DNA from: Burkholderiales bacterium
GTDB lineage: Bacteria; Pseudomonadota; Gammaproteobacteria; Burkholderiales; Burkholderiaceae_C
DNA: 14,424 nucleotides
NCBI GenBank assembly: GCA_947450745.1
Contig: CANFYD010000034.1
Coordinates: 1-14,424 of the forward strand
Reading direction: 5' to 3'
The position numbers were made by a program, and so were the translations under genes. Positions 1 through 7,700 of this stretch are shown piece by piece; within the stretch, counting starts at the first letter, position 1; the number at the start of each line of letters is the position of its first letter. Below the pieces are notes generated by a model that saw only the letters and a program-made list of their open reading frames with translations, had not been told where the DNA came from and made no database searches.

Positions 1-1
1 A

Positions 2-253
2 AAAAAGGGGCAGGTCGCAAATCTAGTGGAGCGCTTCAACGACGGAGTCAGCGAGGTAGTAAACCAAATGCGCTTCACCTCAGCAGCCGAGTTGAAGGCC
101 ATGCTCGACAACTATTTGACGACATGCAAGCAACTGATTCCTCCGCGTTGGCTCAATCACTTGCCGCCTATTCAAGCGCTGAAGAAATGGCAAGCTGAGA
201 AACCTGACTTTTTTGTAAAGCGGGTTGATAGCCAGCCGGGACTTGACAACTAG
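2..253 (+). pseudogene. C-terminal fragment of a DDE transposase (IS481-like)
   Basis: The frame is open from the left edge of the window to a TAG at 251-253, giving about 83 residues, so the 5' part lies outside. The fragment contains VERFN, where IS481/rve-type transposases carry the third catalytic acid (the Glu of the DDE triad), followed by the usual tail pattern: RF.SAAEL, a Tyr-containing helix, IP..LNH..PIQALKKW, and FVKRV..Q.GLDN at the end. Several positions look eroded compared with what I remember of the family: NL instead of NG before VERFN, NDG instead of NGR, and PRWLNH instead of PQRALNH. No terminal inverted repeat is visible after the stop, because the next gene's stop codon begins there. 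A decayed remnant is the simplest reading. An intact element running in from the left cannot be excluded. The IS3 family is the main alternative assignment. Confidence 0.75.
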
Positions 254-552
254 TCGATCATTTTCGTGATGGTGTCCCGCATGCTTCCGTCCGCCCAGAG
301 GGCTTTAGTCTGTTCGAGCATTTCCCAATACAGATGGTCCTGCATCAGCTTTGCGTTCAGTTGAGCCACTTCCTCGAGACTGCTAACCTCATAAGACCAG
401 TGAATTCTCGTGCTGCCGAACATCTCCACGCCTACCTTCATTTTCATGCCGTTGAGTTCGTTGACATGGGCGCAGATCCTGTTGGCAAGTTGTATGGCAG
501 CTGGCATACCCGCTGCGTTTTTGACCAAAGCGGAACGTGTGAATCGATACAT
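250..552 (-). CDS. 100-residue protein of unknown function, possibly dimeric alpha/beta-barrel type
   Basis: The frame stays open upstream to 705, but I place the start at the ATG at 552-550. There, GGAG lies six bases before the ATG, and the more distant ATG (705) has no ribosome binding site. The protein begins MYRFTRSALVKN and ends TITKMID. An early strand, an Ala-rich helix, a central strand region (MKVGVEMFGSTRIHWSYEV) and a helix with NAKLMQD followed by YWEML suggest the small ferredoxin-like alpha/beta fold used by NIPSNAP and antibiotic-monooxygenase-like proteins. That is a resemblance of pattern only. There is no signal peptide or membrane segment, so it is presumably cytoplasmic. 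Its TAG stop (250-252) interlocks with the transposase stop. I do not recognise a specific family and assign no function. Confidence 0.7.
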   Translation of the reverse strand: MYRFTRSALVKNAAGMPAAIQLANRICAHVNELNGMKMKVGVEMFGSTRIHWSYEVSSLEEVAQLNAKLMQDHLYWEMLEQTKALWADGSMRDTITKMID

Positions 553-861
553 GACAGTCTCCAGTTGAAAATTGGCTGAGTACTTGTTTCCGGCACTCCG
601 CAGGAAATTCCTCGATCGATGCAAAGCGCCTTCATGGTGAACGTTGGGCTGGCCTTGCCATTGAGAAAGGACAACCGATTCAAGCTTGAACAAATCGTCC
701 ATCACCGACGCATTTCAAGCGCAGAGTCCTGCATGACGGGGATCTATTGCGGCATCAATGACTGATCGAACCAGCAGGCAAAAAACACACAAATTCAGTG
801 CTTTCAAGCGACCTTCCGCACGCCGTTTTCGCTCGTAAACCCAACAGGCAACGGAAGCAAA
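553..861. promoter_or_regulatory. Divergent intergenic region with a 12-bp palindrome
   Basis: This 309-base gap separates the starts of two divergently oriented genes (552 minus, 862 plus) and should hold both promoters. It contains a perfect 12-bp palindrome, TTCAAGCTTGAA, at 679-690. The word TTCAAGC occurs three times in the same orientation, at 679, 714 and 803, and the last two share the longer TTTCAAGCG (713-721 and 802-810). These are candidate operator sites. I see no convincing -35/-10 pair on either strand and no RNA gene. The minus-strand frame is open across 553-705, but that looks like an untranslated leader and not coding sequence. Confidence 0.4.
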
Positions 862-1171
862 ATGCTCGAATATCTGCCGATATTTTTCGTTGTTGCACTT
901 GCTCTTGGCGTGCACAGGCTGGCTCAAATTCACGAGCGGCTGCGCAACGCAGAAGCCAAGCTTGATGCGCTTTTGCGGCATCTTGGGGTCGCGTGGGGGG
1001 GGGGCAAAGTTCGCTGAGCCGTCAGATCTCGTCAAGGACTTGGCCCAGCAACCGGGATCAAAGGTGGCCGCGATCAAGGCGCATCGCGAACAGACTGGAC
1101 TTGATTTGAAGGCGGCAAACGAGGTGATTGAGCAACTGGTGCGGGCGGCTGAGCAGTCGAAATCGCCGTGA
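862..1171 (+). pseudogene. Membrane-anchored L7/L12-like-domain protein, frameshifted at a run of ten G
   Basis: An ATG at 862, preceded by GGAAG (853-857), opens a frame beginning MLEYLPIFFVVALALGVH, a single N-terminal hydrophobic segment (residues 4-17). A charged helical stretch follows (about 20-41, LAQIHERLRNAEAKLDALL). The frame crosses ten G at 995-1004 and stops at TGA 1015-1017 after 51 residues. In the next frame the sequence continues from the G run to TGA 1169-1171 with KVAAIKAHREQTGLDLKAANEVIEQLV, matching the AIK.YRE.TG.GLKEAK pattern of the ribosomal protein L7/L12 C-terminal fold. Nine G would give one 102-residue protein: membrane anchor, coiled linker, then the L7/L12-like domain at about 55-95. 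This layout is common for small beta-proteobacterial membrane proteins of unknown role. The cause may be a sequencing error, a real mutation, slippage on the homopolymer, or phase variation. Confidence 0.7.
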
Positions 1172-1269
1172 ATTCAGACGGGGCTTGTGCAGTCGGCGGG
1201 CTGGCCAAGCCCATCGCAGCCGTCTGGCAAAACCTGCGGCGGTTATCCTTGGACCCCATGAGCACCCGA

Positions 1270-1301
1270 CAGCAAGCCCGTCAGCAAGCCCGGCAAGCCC
1301 G
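1270..1301. repeat. Short direct repeats, 12-base period
   Basis: The word CAGCAAGCCCG occurs at 1270-1280 and 1282-1292, and GCAAGCCCG follows at 1293-1301. This is a two-and-a-half-copy tandem repeat in the spacer before the DUF2007 gene. I see no coding meaning for it. A 52-codon frame starting at 1258 runs across it but has no good ribosome binding site. Confidence 0.6.
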
Positions 1302-1330
1302 AGCAGGAGCCACAGTTCGAGCCGAGCCGC

Positions 1331-1395
1331 AGTACCGCCCGGAGGCGGCCCACCCGACGCAGCCAGAGTCGCGGGCCTGGCGGTACTCCAGGAGG
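1331..1395 (+). promoter_or_regulatory. Two mutually exclusive hairpins ahead of a Shine-Dalgarno
   Basis: A perfect 9-bp inverted repeat pairs AGTACCGCC (1331-1339) with GGCGGTACT (1379-1387). The same left arm can instead form a compact local hairpin: CCGCC (1335-1339), loop CGGA, GGCGG (1344-1348). The two foldings exclude each other. The long-range stem ends three bases before the strong Shine-Dalgarno GGAGG (1391-1395) of the DUF2007 gene, which starts at 1404. The pairings are visible in the sequence. Any role in controlling translation is inference, because GC-rich DNA often forms such stems by chance. Confidence 0.4.
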
Positions 1396-1403
1396 GTGCC
1401 AGC

Positions 1404-1880
1404 ATGCGCCACATGACGATTCCTGATTTGGCCGCGTTGTTCGAGTCGCTCGCCCACGAGGAACTGGCCCGAGTCATCGGCTCTGGCGAACTGACGGATG
1501 AAGCGCAGCGGCTGGCGCAAACGGCTGCGGCCAAGCGCGGGCTGGAGCTGCCGACGCCACCGCAGGAAGACGTTGAACGGCAGGCGGCCGAACAAGCCGA
1601 CGACTACCAGGGCGACATGACGATGGTGGCCCGCTACTTGACGCCCACCGAGGCGCATTTGCTGTGCTCTTGCCTGCATGCGGCCGGCGTGCCCGCCGAG
1701 GCCGGGGACACGCATCTGGTGCAAGCCCATTCGCTGCTGACCGGCGCGGTGGGCGGGGCCAATGTGCGGGTACCAGCCAACTTTGTGGCCGAAGCGCTGG
1801 AGATCATCGCGGCCTTCAAGCGCGGCGACTTCGCACTGGATGACGACTTCAACCCCGGCGACTCGCCGCAAACCCCATGA
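1404..1880 (+). CDS. DUF2007-domain protein (putative signal-transducing family)
   Basis: A 158-residue protein. The start at 1404 is chosen because GGAGG at 1391-1395 lies eight bases upstream. The ATG at 1413 is the alternative, and the open frame further upstream to 1128 has no coding character. Residues 1-72 are acidic and helical (LAALFESLAHEELARVIG and onwards). Residues about 74-142 match the DUF2007 pattern: MVARYLTPTEAHLL, then a helix ending HAAGVPAEAGD, then GAVGGANVRVP, then EALEIIAAFKRGDF. DUF2007 is a small alpha/beta domain related to the nitrogen regulatory protein P-II fold and has no proven biochemical role that I know of. There is no signal peptide or membrane segment. The gene overlaps the next by ATGA (1877-1880), so the two are likely co-translated. 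The domain call is fairly sure; the function is unknown. Confidence 0.85.
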   Translation: MRHMTIPDLAALFESLAHEELARVIGSGELTDEAQRLAQTAAAKRGLELPTPPQEDVERQAAEQADDYQGDMTMVARYLTPTEAHLLCSCLHAAGVPAEAGDTHLVQAHSLLTGAVGGANVRVPANFVAEALEIIAAFKRGDFALDDDFNPGDSPQTP

Positions 1881-2254
1881 ACACTGAAGACTCCGCCGCG
1901 CTGGTGCAGCGCCAATTGGATGCTTACAACGCCAAAGACTTCGGCGCTTGGCTGGCTACCTATGCGCCCGACGCCGAGCAGTACACGCTGCATGGCGAGC
2001 GGCTCGCGCATGGGCATCAGGAGCTGAAGGCCCGCATCCTGTTGCGCTTTGCCGAGCCCGATCTGCACGCCCGTTTGCTCAGCCGCATCGTGATGGGCCA
2101 TATCGTGGTGGACGCCGAGGAAATCACCCGGAACTTCCCCGAGGGCAAGGGCACGATCGAGATGCTGTGCATTTACGAGGTCGTCAACGGCCACATCGAC
2201 AAGGCCTCGTTTGCGCTGGGGCGCAAGACGATGGCGGTGGGCAGTCAAGGCTAA
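1877..2254 (+). CDS. SnoaL/NTF2-like protein (steroid delta-isomerase-like)
   Basis: A 125-residue protein, the usual size for a single NTF2-like domain. The opening helix pattern VQRQLDAYNAKDFGAWLATY is followed by the acidic turn APDAEQY and a H.LHG-type segment. The middle has a helix with LKARILLRFAEPDLHARLL, and the C-terminal half gives the curved sheet: RIVMGHIVVDAEEITRNFPEG, then IEMLCIYEVVNGHIDKASFALG. NTF2-like folds form a cone-shaped pocket and include steroid isomerases, polyketide cyclases and many uncharacterised proteins; the sequence does not say which ligand is bound here. The start ATG overlaps the previous stop by four bases and has no strong ribosome binding site of its own, so translational coupling with the DUF2007 gene is likely. 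It is presumably cytoplasmic. A stem-loop follows about 20 bases after the stop. Confidence 0.85.
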   Translation: MNTEDSAALVQRQLDAYNAKDFGAWLATYAPDAEQYTLHGERLAHGHQELKARILLRFAEPDLHARLLSRIVMGHIVVDAEEITRNFPEGKGTIEMLCIYEVVNGHIDKASFALGRKTMAVGSQG

Positions 2255-2274
2255 GGCTCGGGCTGGGAGTCTGG

Positions 2275-2309
2275 GCAGCCGGTCACGGCCGATCAGCCGT
2301 GTGGGCTGC
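2275..2309 (+). terminator. Strong stem-loop after the NTF2-like gene
   Basis: GCAGCC (2275-2280) pairs with GGCTGC (2304-2309), and inside it CACGGC (2284-2289) pairs with GCCGTG (2296-2301). A 3/2-base internal loop separates the two stems and the apical loop is CGATCA. That is twelve GC-rich base pairs starting 20 bases after the stop codon of the NTF2-like gene. No U-tract follows (the next bases are GCTGCATAGTT), so if it terminates transcription it is not a canonical intrinsic terminator. It could instead protect the mRNA 3' end or act with Rho. Confidence 0.5.
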
Positions 2310-2347
2310 GCTGCATAGTTCCGCAGCTTGATCCCGCTCAATCAGCT

Positions 2348-2417
2348 CGGTAGCGGTCTGGGTTACCGTTCAGCCGTCAGTACAGCGAGTCTGATTCCGA
2401 GCCTGGACTCAACGCTG
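2348..2417 (+). other. Two further hairpins in the spacer before the 77-residue gene
   Basis: CGGTA (2348-2352) pairs with TACCG (2364-2368) around an 11-base loop. CAGC+GAGTC (2383-2391) pairs with GACTC+GCTG (2406-2417) with a three-base bulge (AAC) on the right arm. With the stem-loop at 2275-2309, the 212-base spacer 2255-2466 can form three consecutive hairpins. It then ends in an A-rich, unstructured stretch (about 2425-2445) before the Shine-Dalgarno of the next gene. It may be a structured leader or a small RNA. I see no clear promoter. Confidence 0.3.
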
Positions 2418-2466
2418 ATCCAAGCAGAAATCACAGTAAAAACGCATCCCATCTCCGGAGCTGGAC

Positions 2467-2700
2467 ATGAGCGTCAATCTTGAAATTCAACATCGTTACG
2501 CTGCCATCGCCGCCACCAGTTTGGCGGATTGGGGTCTGACTGCGGCCAGCGCTTGCACTTCAGCTCATCACGCTGCGCCGTTCAGCGCAGCACCCGCGAG
2601 CACGCTGCTGGCGCTGCAACAGCCTGAACTGCACAGCTCAGGCAGCGGCAGCCAAGCGGCGCAGCCCGCCCGGTCAAAGTCCGTCTGCGGGCAAACCTGA
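2467..2700 (+). CDS. Hypothetical 77-residue protein
   Basis: The ATG at 2467 has GGAG at 2457-2460, six bases upstream, which is the main reason to believe in this gene. The protein is rich in Ala, Ser, His and Gln. The first 30 residues (MSVNLEIQHRYAAIAATSLADW and onwards) look more like a structured helical segment. The rest is low in complexity, with a Ser/Gly/Gln-rich tail ending SVCGQT. There is no membrane segment and no motif I recognise. It runs convergent with recD, with only 12 bases between the two stops. It may be a real small gene or an expressed but weakly constrained frame. No function can be proposed. Confidence 0.45.
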   Translation: MSVNLEIQHRYAAIAATSLADWGLTAASACTSAHHAAPFSAAPASTLLALQQPELHSSGSGSQAAQPARSKSVCGQT

Positions 2701-2707
2701 GCAATCA

Positions 2708-2723
2708 AGCTGCTACGGCAGCT
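2708..2723. terminator. Small perfect hairpin at the recD stop, between convergent genes
   Basis: AGCTGC (2708-2713) pairs perfectly with GCAGCT (2718-2723) around a four-base loop that contains most of the recD stop codon (2713-2715 on the minus strand). It sits in the 12-base gap between the convergent 77-residue gene and recD, so it could serve both strands. There is no U-tract on either side, and six base pairs can arise by chance, so this is a weak call. Confidence 0.3.
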
Positions 2724-4785
2724 CCCCCGCATTCAGCAACTCCAGCAAACCACTGGCGCGCTGGGTGCGGGTGCCCAGTGCGTTGGCAAAGCCTTGCGGC
2801 CAGCCGGTTGCCAAAGTGAACGCCCGACGTGCGCGCGTGATGCCGGTGTAGACCAACTCCCGGGTCAGCACGCGGCTGGCTTCTTGCGGCAGCACCAGCA
2901 CGGTGTGCTCGAACTCGGAGCCTTGCGATTTGTGCACCGTCATCGCGAAGGCAGTTTCCACATCGGCCAAGCGGCTGACGCCGACCGAGCGCAGCGCTTG
3001 GCCGTCTGAAAAATAGGCTCTCAAATTGAGGCCCGCGCTGCTACCGCTGGCGGACGCATCCTCGGCAAACGGTTTGAGCACGATGCCGATGTCGCCGTTG
3101 AAGACGCCGATGCCGTGGTCATTGCGCGTCACCATCACCGGCCGGCCCGCATACCATTCGGCCGCTTTGACCAGCAGGCCTTGGCTGATCAAGGCCCGCT
3201 CGACCGCTTGATTCAGGCCCAGCGCGCCCCAGTCCCCCTCGCGCACGGCACACAGCAGCCGAAAGCGCTCGAACTCCGTCAGCACGCGCCGCACCCAGTC
3301 CTCAAACGCCGGCCGGTCAGCGCCTACCGGCCGCTGCTTCAACACCTGCAAATAGCTGCGGTAACCGCCCGGCGCACCGGCCCGGCCGTCCACCGCCAGG
3401 CGCACGACGGCGGCGGCTGTGGGGGCGTCGAGCCAATGCAGGGCGGGACTGGTGTCCGCACGCAGCAGCGTGGTGGCGGTACGGGCATCGCCGCTGTTGG
3501 CGGCCAGCGCCAGCTGACCGATCGGGCCGCCAAAACGCCGGCTCTCGCGCAGCATCACGGTTTGTTGGGCCAAGGCTTGCGCGTCTCCGCCCACAACGTC
3601 GTCCGCCAAATAAGCGCTTGGGATCGCCTGCCCAGTGACAGCCAGCGCAAACGCTGCCGTGGCCGCCGTGTAGCGCCCGCGCTCTGCGTCACGGCACAAA
3701 TCGCCCAGCACCGCACCGGCTTCCACCGAGGCGAGCTGGTCTTTGTCCCCCAAGAAAATCACCCGTGCCTGCGGCGGCAGCGCTTCCAGCAGCGCGGCCA
3801 TCATCTCCAGATGGATCATCGACGCCTCGTCGACGATCAACACATCCAGCTCCAGCGGATGAGCGGCGTCGGCGCGCAGCTTGCGGGTGTCCGGTCGCGC
3901 GCCCAGCAGCGAATGCAGGGTGCGCGCCGCGCCGATGTGAGAGGCCAGCTCCAGCAGCGGCAGGCTGTCCCCCAAGCTCAGTTGCAGCTCGCCCAGCGCC
4001 GCTTCAATCGACTGTTTGAGCCGCGCCGCCGCCTTGCCGGTGGGTGCGGCCAACCCGATGCGCAAGCGCTGCGGCGCTGCGTCCACCGCGAACAGCAGCG
4101 CCAGCAAACGGGCGGCGGTATAGGTCTTGCCGGTGCCGGGTCCGCCGGTGATGACGGACAAACGGCTGCGCAGCGCCACGCCACAAGCGAATTTTTGCCA
4201 ATCGAAAGTAGCGGCACCCGCCGTGCCTGGGCTGGCCGCCGGGAACAACCGGTCCAGCCAGACGCGTGCCGCCGCTTGATCGACCGGCTGCTGCAAGGCG
4301 GCGCGCTGCAGCACCTGCGAGGCCACACGTTGCTCGCACGCCCAGTAGCGGCGCAAATACAGCTTGGCACCGCGCAACACCAGCGGCGAAGCGGCGGATC
4401 CGTCAGCAGCCGTAGCCGCAGAAGATGCCGAAGCCCCGCCGTCCACCCACACCAGCGGGCTGCGCTGCAGCGCGCTCAACCAGGCGGACGCCTCAGCCGG
4501 CAAGCTCTGCAAGGTCAGACGCAAGCTGTCGGCGGCCAGCGGTGGCCAACCGAGCAGCTCGGCCGGGTTGGCCAGCAGCTCGTCCAGCGCCAAACAGCTG
4601 TGGCCCCGCCCTTCCATGTGGGCGAGCAAGGCTGCCGCCAGCAGCACCGGGGCCTCGCAGGGCGGGGACAGATCCAGCATGAAGGCAGCAAAAGCGCGGT
4701 CGAGCCGGCGTATCCAGCCCTCGTCACTCCAGCGCTGCAATTCAGTCAGCAATTCAGCCGGTTCAAGCATCTGAGAGTCCTTCAT
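2713..4785 (-). CDS. recD: RecBCD helicase subunit RecD (exonuclease V alpha chain)
   Basis: RecD is the fast 5'-3' helicase motor of RecBCD, acting with RecB and RecC on double-strand DNA ends. The 690-residue product has all SF1 helicase motifs in order: Walker A GGPGTGKT (214-221), APTGKAA (248-254), Walker B DVLIVDEASM (314-323), GDKDQLASVEAG (346-357), LRESRRFGG (412-420), TVHKSQGSEF (616-625) and YTGITRAR (646-653). The N-terminal 200 residues match the RecBC-interacting region of RecD1, and the length and context argue against stand-alone RecD2. It is about 80 residues longer than E. coli RecD, partly through Ala/Ser-rich insertions near 117-135 and 575-586. The ATG at 4785 overlaps the recB stop as ATGA and lacks a good Shine-Dalgarno, so translation probably depends on recB. 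Confidence 0.97.
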   Translation of the reverse strand: MKDSQMLEPAELLTELQRWSDEGWIRRLDRAFAAFMLDLSPPCEAPVLLAAALLAHMEGRGHSCLALDELLANPAELLGWPPLAADSLRLTLQSLPAEASAWLSALQRSPLVWVDGGASASSAATAADGSAASPLVLRGAKLYLRRYWACEQRVASQVLQRAALQQPVDQAAARVWLDRLFPAASPGTAGAATFDWQKFACGVALRSRLSVITGGPGTGKTYTAARLLALLFAVDAAPQRLRIGLAAPTGKAAARLKQSIEAALGELQLSLGDSLPLLELASHIGAARTLHSLLGARPDTRKLRADAAHPLELDVLIVDEASMIHLEMMAALLEALPPQARVIFLGDKDQLASVEAGAVLGDLCRDAERGRYTAATAAFALAVTGQAIPSAYLADDVVGGDAQALAQQTVMLRESRRFGGPIGQLALAANSGDARTATTLLRADTSPALHWLDAPTAAAVVRLAVDGRAGAPGGYRSYLQVLKQRPVGADRPAFEDWVRRVLTEFERFRLLCAVREGDWGALGLNQAVERALISQGLLVKAAEWYAGRPVMVTRNDHGIGVFNGDIGIVLKPFAEDASASGSSAGLNLRAYFSDGQALRSVGVSRLADVETAFAMTVHKSQGSEFEHTVLVLPQEASRVLTRELVYTGITRARRAFTLATGWPQGFANALGTRTQRASGLLELLNAGELP

Positions 4786-7700
4786 GCGGCGAGTGCCGTC
4801 TGGCCTTGCAACAAAGCGTCCAGCGCGGCCAACAAGGCCAGCGGCGGTGCGACGTGATAGCAGCCCTGGGTGGGGCCGTGAATGCCGCGCAAAAAGAAGT
4901 AGACCGCGCCGCCCAAATGCTGGGCCGGGTCGTAAGCCGCGCCCAGCCGTGCTTGCAACAAGCGGTGCAAGGCCAGCAGATAAAGGGCGGCCTGCACGTC
5001 GTAACGGTGCTCGGCCATCGCGCCCTGCAAGGCTGCCGGGGTGTAGTCGGCGTCCTCGCGGCCAAGCGAATTGGACTTGTAGTCCAGCACAAAATAGCGC
5101 CCACCCTGCTCGAACACCAGGTCGGCAAAGCCCATCAACATGCCGCGCAATTCACGCTCGGGCAAGGTCGGGCGCGCCGCGCCGTCCAGCAAATGCAAGC
5201 GGCACAAGGCATCGAGATCGACGCTGGCCAGGGCCTCGGCGGGGAACCAGAATTCCATCTCCGGCAGCGGGTTCTGAAGCGTCAGCAGCGCCACGCCGAC
5301 CGGCGACAGCACGGTCTTGCAAGCCGCCACCAACCAGGCCTGCACGGCGGGTGCGCGCGGCCCCCAGGCGTCGCGCTCGCAACGGCGCAGCAATTGCTGT
5401 TGCAGCTCAGGACTCGCTTCCAGCGCAAAGCCTTCGCCGGCCAGCCACTCCAGTTGATCGTGCAAGAAGTTGCCGGCCATCGCGCCGCGCGGGAAGCGGT
5501 GCCAGGGCTGGTCGTCCACGGCTGCAGCGCCCTCCACCGTGGCCAGACCGGATGCACCAACAACCGTCGGCGTTGGCAAAGACACCGGCAGTGGCGCTGA
5601 TTCGCCGGTTTCGGTGTTCAGCGTCTCGTCGTCCCGCGCCACCGCCACCGTCACGGCGGTCGGTGCCGCCAGCGCCCGCACCAGGGCCGAAAAGCTGCCT
5701 ATCGTCCAGCGCCGCTCAAAGCCGGCTTGGTACGGTTGCAAGGCGCTCAAAGCGGTGGGCGCGGCGCGCGCTTGCAGCAGGGTCACGGCGGTCTGCGACG
5801 GCAGATACTGGCCGGGCGCAGGCAGCAGCCGAAGCGCGGAGCCAGTTGCCACCAGTTGCTCGGTCTGCGCTTGCAGCGCGGCGGGGTCCATTTTTTCAGC
5901 GCCGCCCAGCAGATAGCCGATGGCGCTGCGGTGCGCCGTGCAGTCTTGGCTGTTGCCCACCTTCAAGGCCGCCAGCCCCACCCACAACGCGTGGCGGGCC
6001 CGCGTCAGCGCGACGTACAGCAAGCGCAAGTCCTCGCGCTGGCGCTCCTTGTCGGCCGCCGCAATCAGCTCCGCCGTCAAGTGCAGATGCAAGCGGCGCT
6101 CGCCCCCGGCCTGGCCCAGGTTGACGAAGCTGGTGCGGGCTTTGTCAACACCCCGAAAACTGCAAGCAAAGGGCAGGAACACGAGCGGATATTCCAGCCC
6201 CTTGGACTTGTGCACGGTCACCACCTTGACCAGATCGGCGTCGCTCTCCAGGCGCACGATTTGCTCGTCTCCGCCCGGCTGACCGCCGTCCAGCCGCGTG
6301 CTCAGCCAGCGTATCAGCGCCTGCTCGCCGTCGAGCTGGGTGCTGGCGGCCTGCAGCAACTCGGCCAGATGCAGATAGTTGGTCAAGCGGCGCTCGCCGT
6401 CCACCGCATCACCCAAGCCACCGGCACTCGCGCTGACTGCCAGGCAACGCGCCGGCAGATCGAGCAAGTGCAAGGCGTGGCGCAGCATGGCCAGCACGCC
6501 CTGCGTTTGCCACAGCGAGTGCAGACTTTTCAACTGCTCGCTGCGCCGGTCGAACGCTTCGTCGTCGGCGGCCAGCACCAGCAACTCGGCCAAGTCCAAG
6601 CCCGCCGTGCGGGTGGCCAAGGCCGCGCGCACCAGCCGCGTGTCCAGCGGCGCGGCCACCGCCTTCAGCCAGCGCAGCAGGTCGCTTGCCTCCGGGCTGG
6701 CAAAGACGGAATCCTTGTCCGACAAATAGACCGACGCCACGCCGCGCCGCCGCAGCGCCAGCCGCACCGCTGCCGCCTCGCGGCCGGTGCGCACCAGCAC
6801 GGCGATGTCGGCCGGTGCCAGGCGGGTGAAGTCTCCGGGCTGCTCTGCCCCCTCACCCGGCTTGGCAAAACCGGCACCGGGGTCGTTCAGCAGCGTCACG
6901 ATGCGCTCGGCACAGCGCGCGGCGAACAGGCGCTGACTGCTGAGCCCGTCGCGCAGCTCGGTGTCCAGCGTCAAGGTGATGGCCGGTTCAGGCAGTTGTT
7001 GCGCGGCCGTCGAACTGACGAACTGCTCGGCCCGCCCACGAGCGTTGACCGGCACAAAAGGCAGCGGGTTGTCGGCCTCGGCCGGGCGGAACATGAAAGC
7101 GCCCTCGCCCGCCCGCTGCTCGGCCCGTTCGAACAGGTGGTTCACCGCGCTGACCAGCGCCTGCGTCGAGCGGTGATTGGTGCCCAGCACATAGTGACGG
7201 CCGGCGGTCTTGCTGCGGGCGTCCAGATAGCTGTAGATGTCGGCCCCACGGAAGCCGTAAATCGACTGCTGGTGGTCGCCGATCAGCAGCAAGCTGGTCT
7301 GGGGGTCGTTGCCGTCGATGCGGTAGAGGCGGTCAAAGATGCGCGCTTGCAGCGGCGAGGTGTCTTGGAATTCATCGATCAAAGCGACCGGATATTGCGC
7401 CAGCATGCGCTCGCGCAAGCGCTCGGCGGCCGCTCCGTTCAGCGACTCGTCGAGCGCCGCGTCCAGCCGGTTCAGCATGTCGGCAAAGCCGAAGGTGCCG
7501 GCCTGGCGCTTCAGCGCACTCAAGCGCTGGCCGATGCAGACGGCGGCATGCGAGCGCAGCGCCGGTGCCAGCTGCGGCAGCGCGTCCAAGCCCAGCATCA
7601 GTTGCTCGAAGGCCGGAAATTCGTCGGGCAATTCGACGTGAGCCCCGGGCTTGAAAGCCAACTGCATGCCGGCCGGCGTGAAGCGGGTGGCACCGGTTTT

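Noticed and set aside
553..705. N-terminal extension of the 100-residue gene to an ATG at 705
   Set aside because: There is no ribosome binding site there, while a good GGAG precedes the ATG at 552, and the extension looks unlike the compact protein that follows.
1128..1403. Open frame continuing upstream of the DUF2007 start, and a 52-codon frame at 1258-1416
   Set aside because: Both are Arg/Ser/Pro/Gln-rich low-complexity readings without a convincing ribosome binding site, and the strong GGAGG at 1391 fits the 1404 start.
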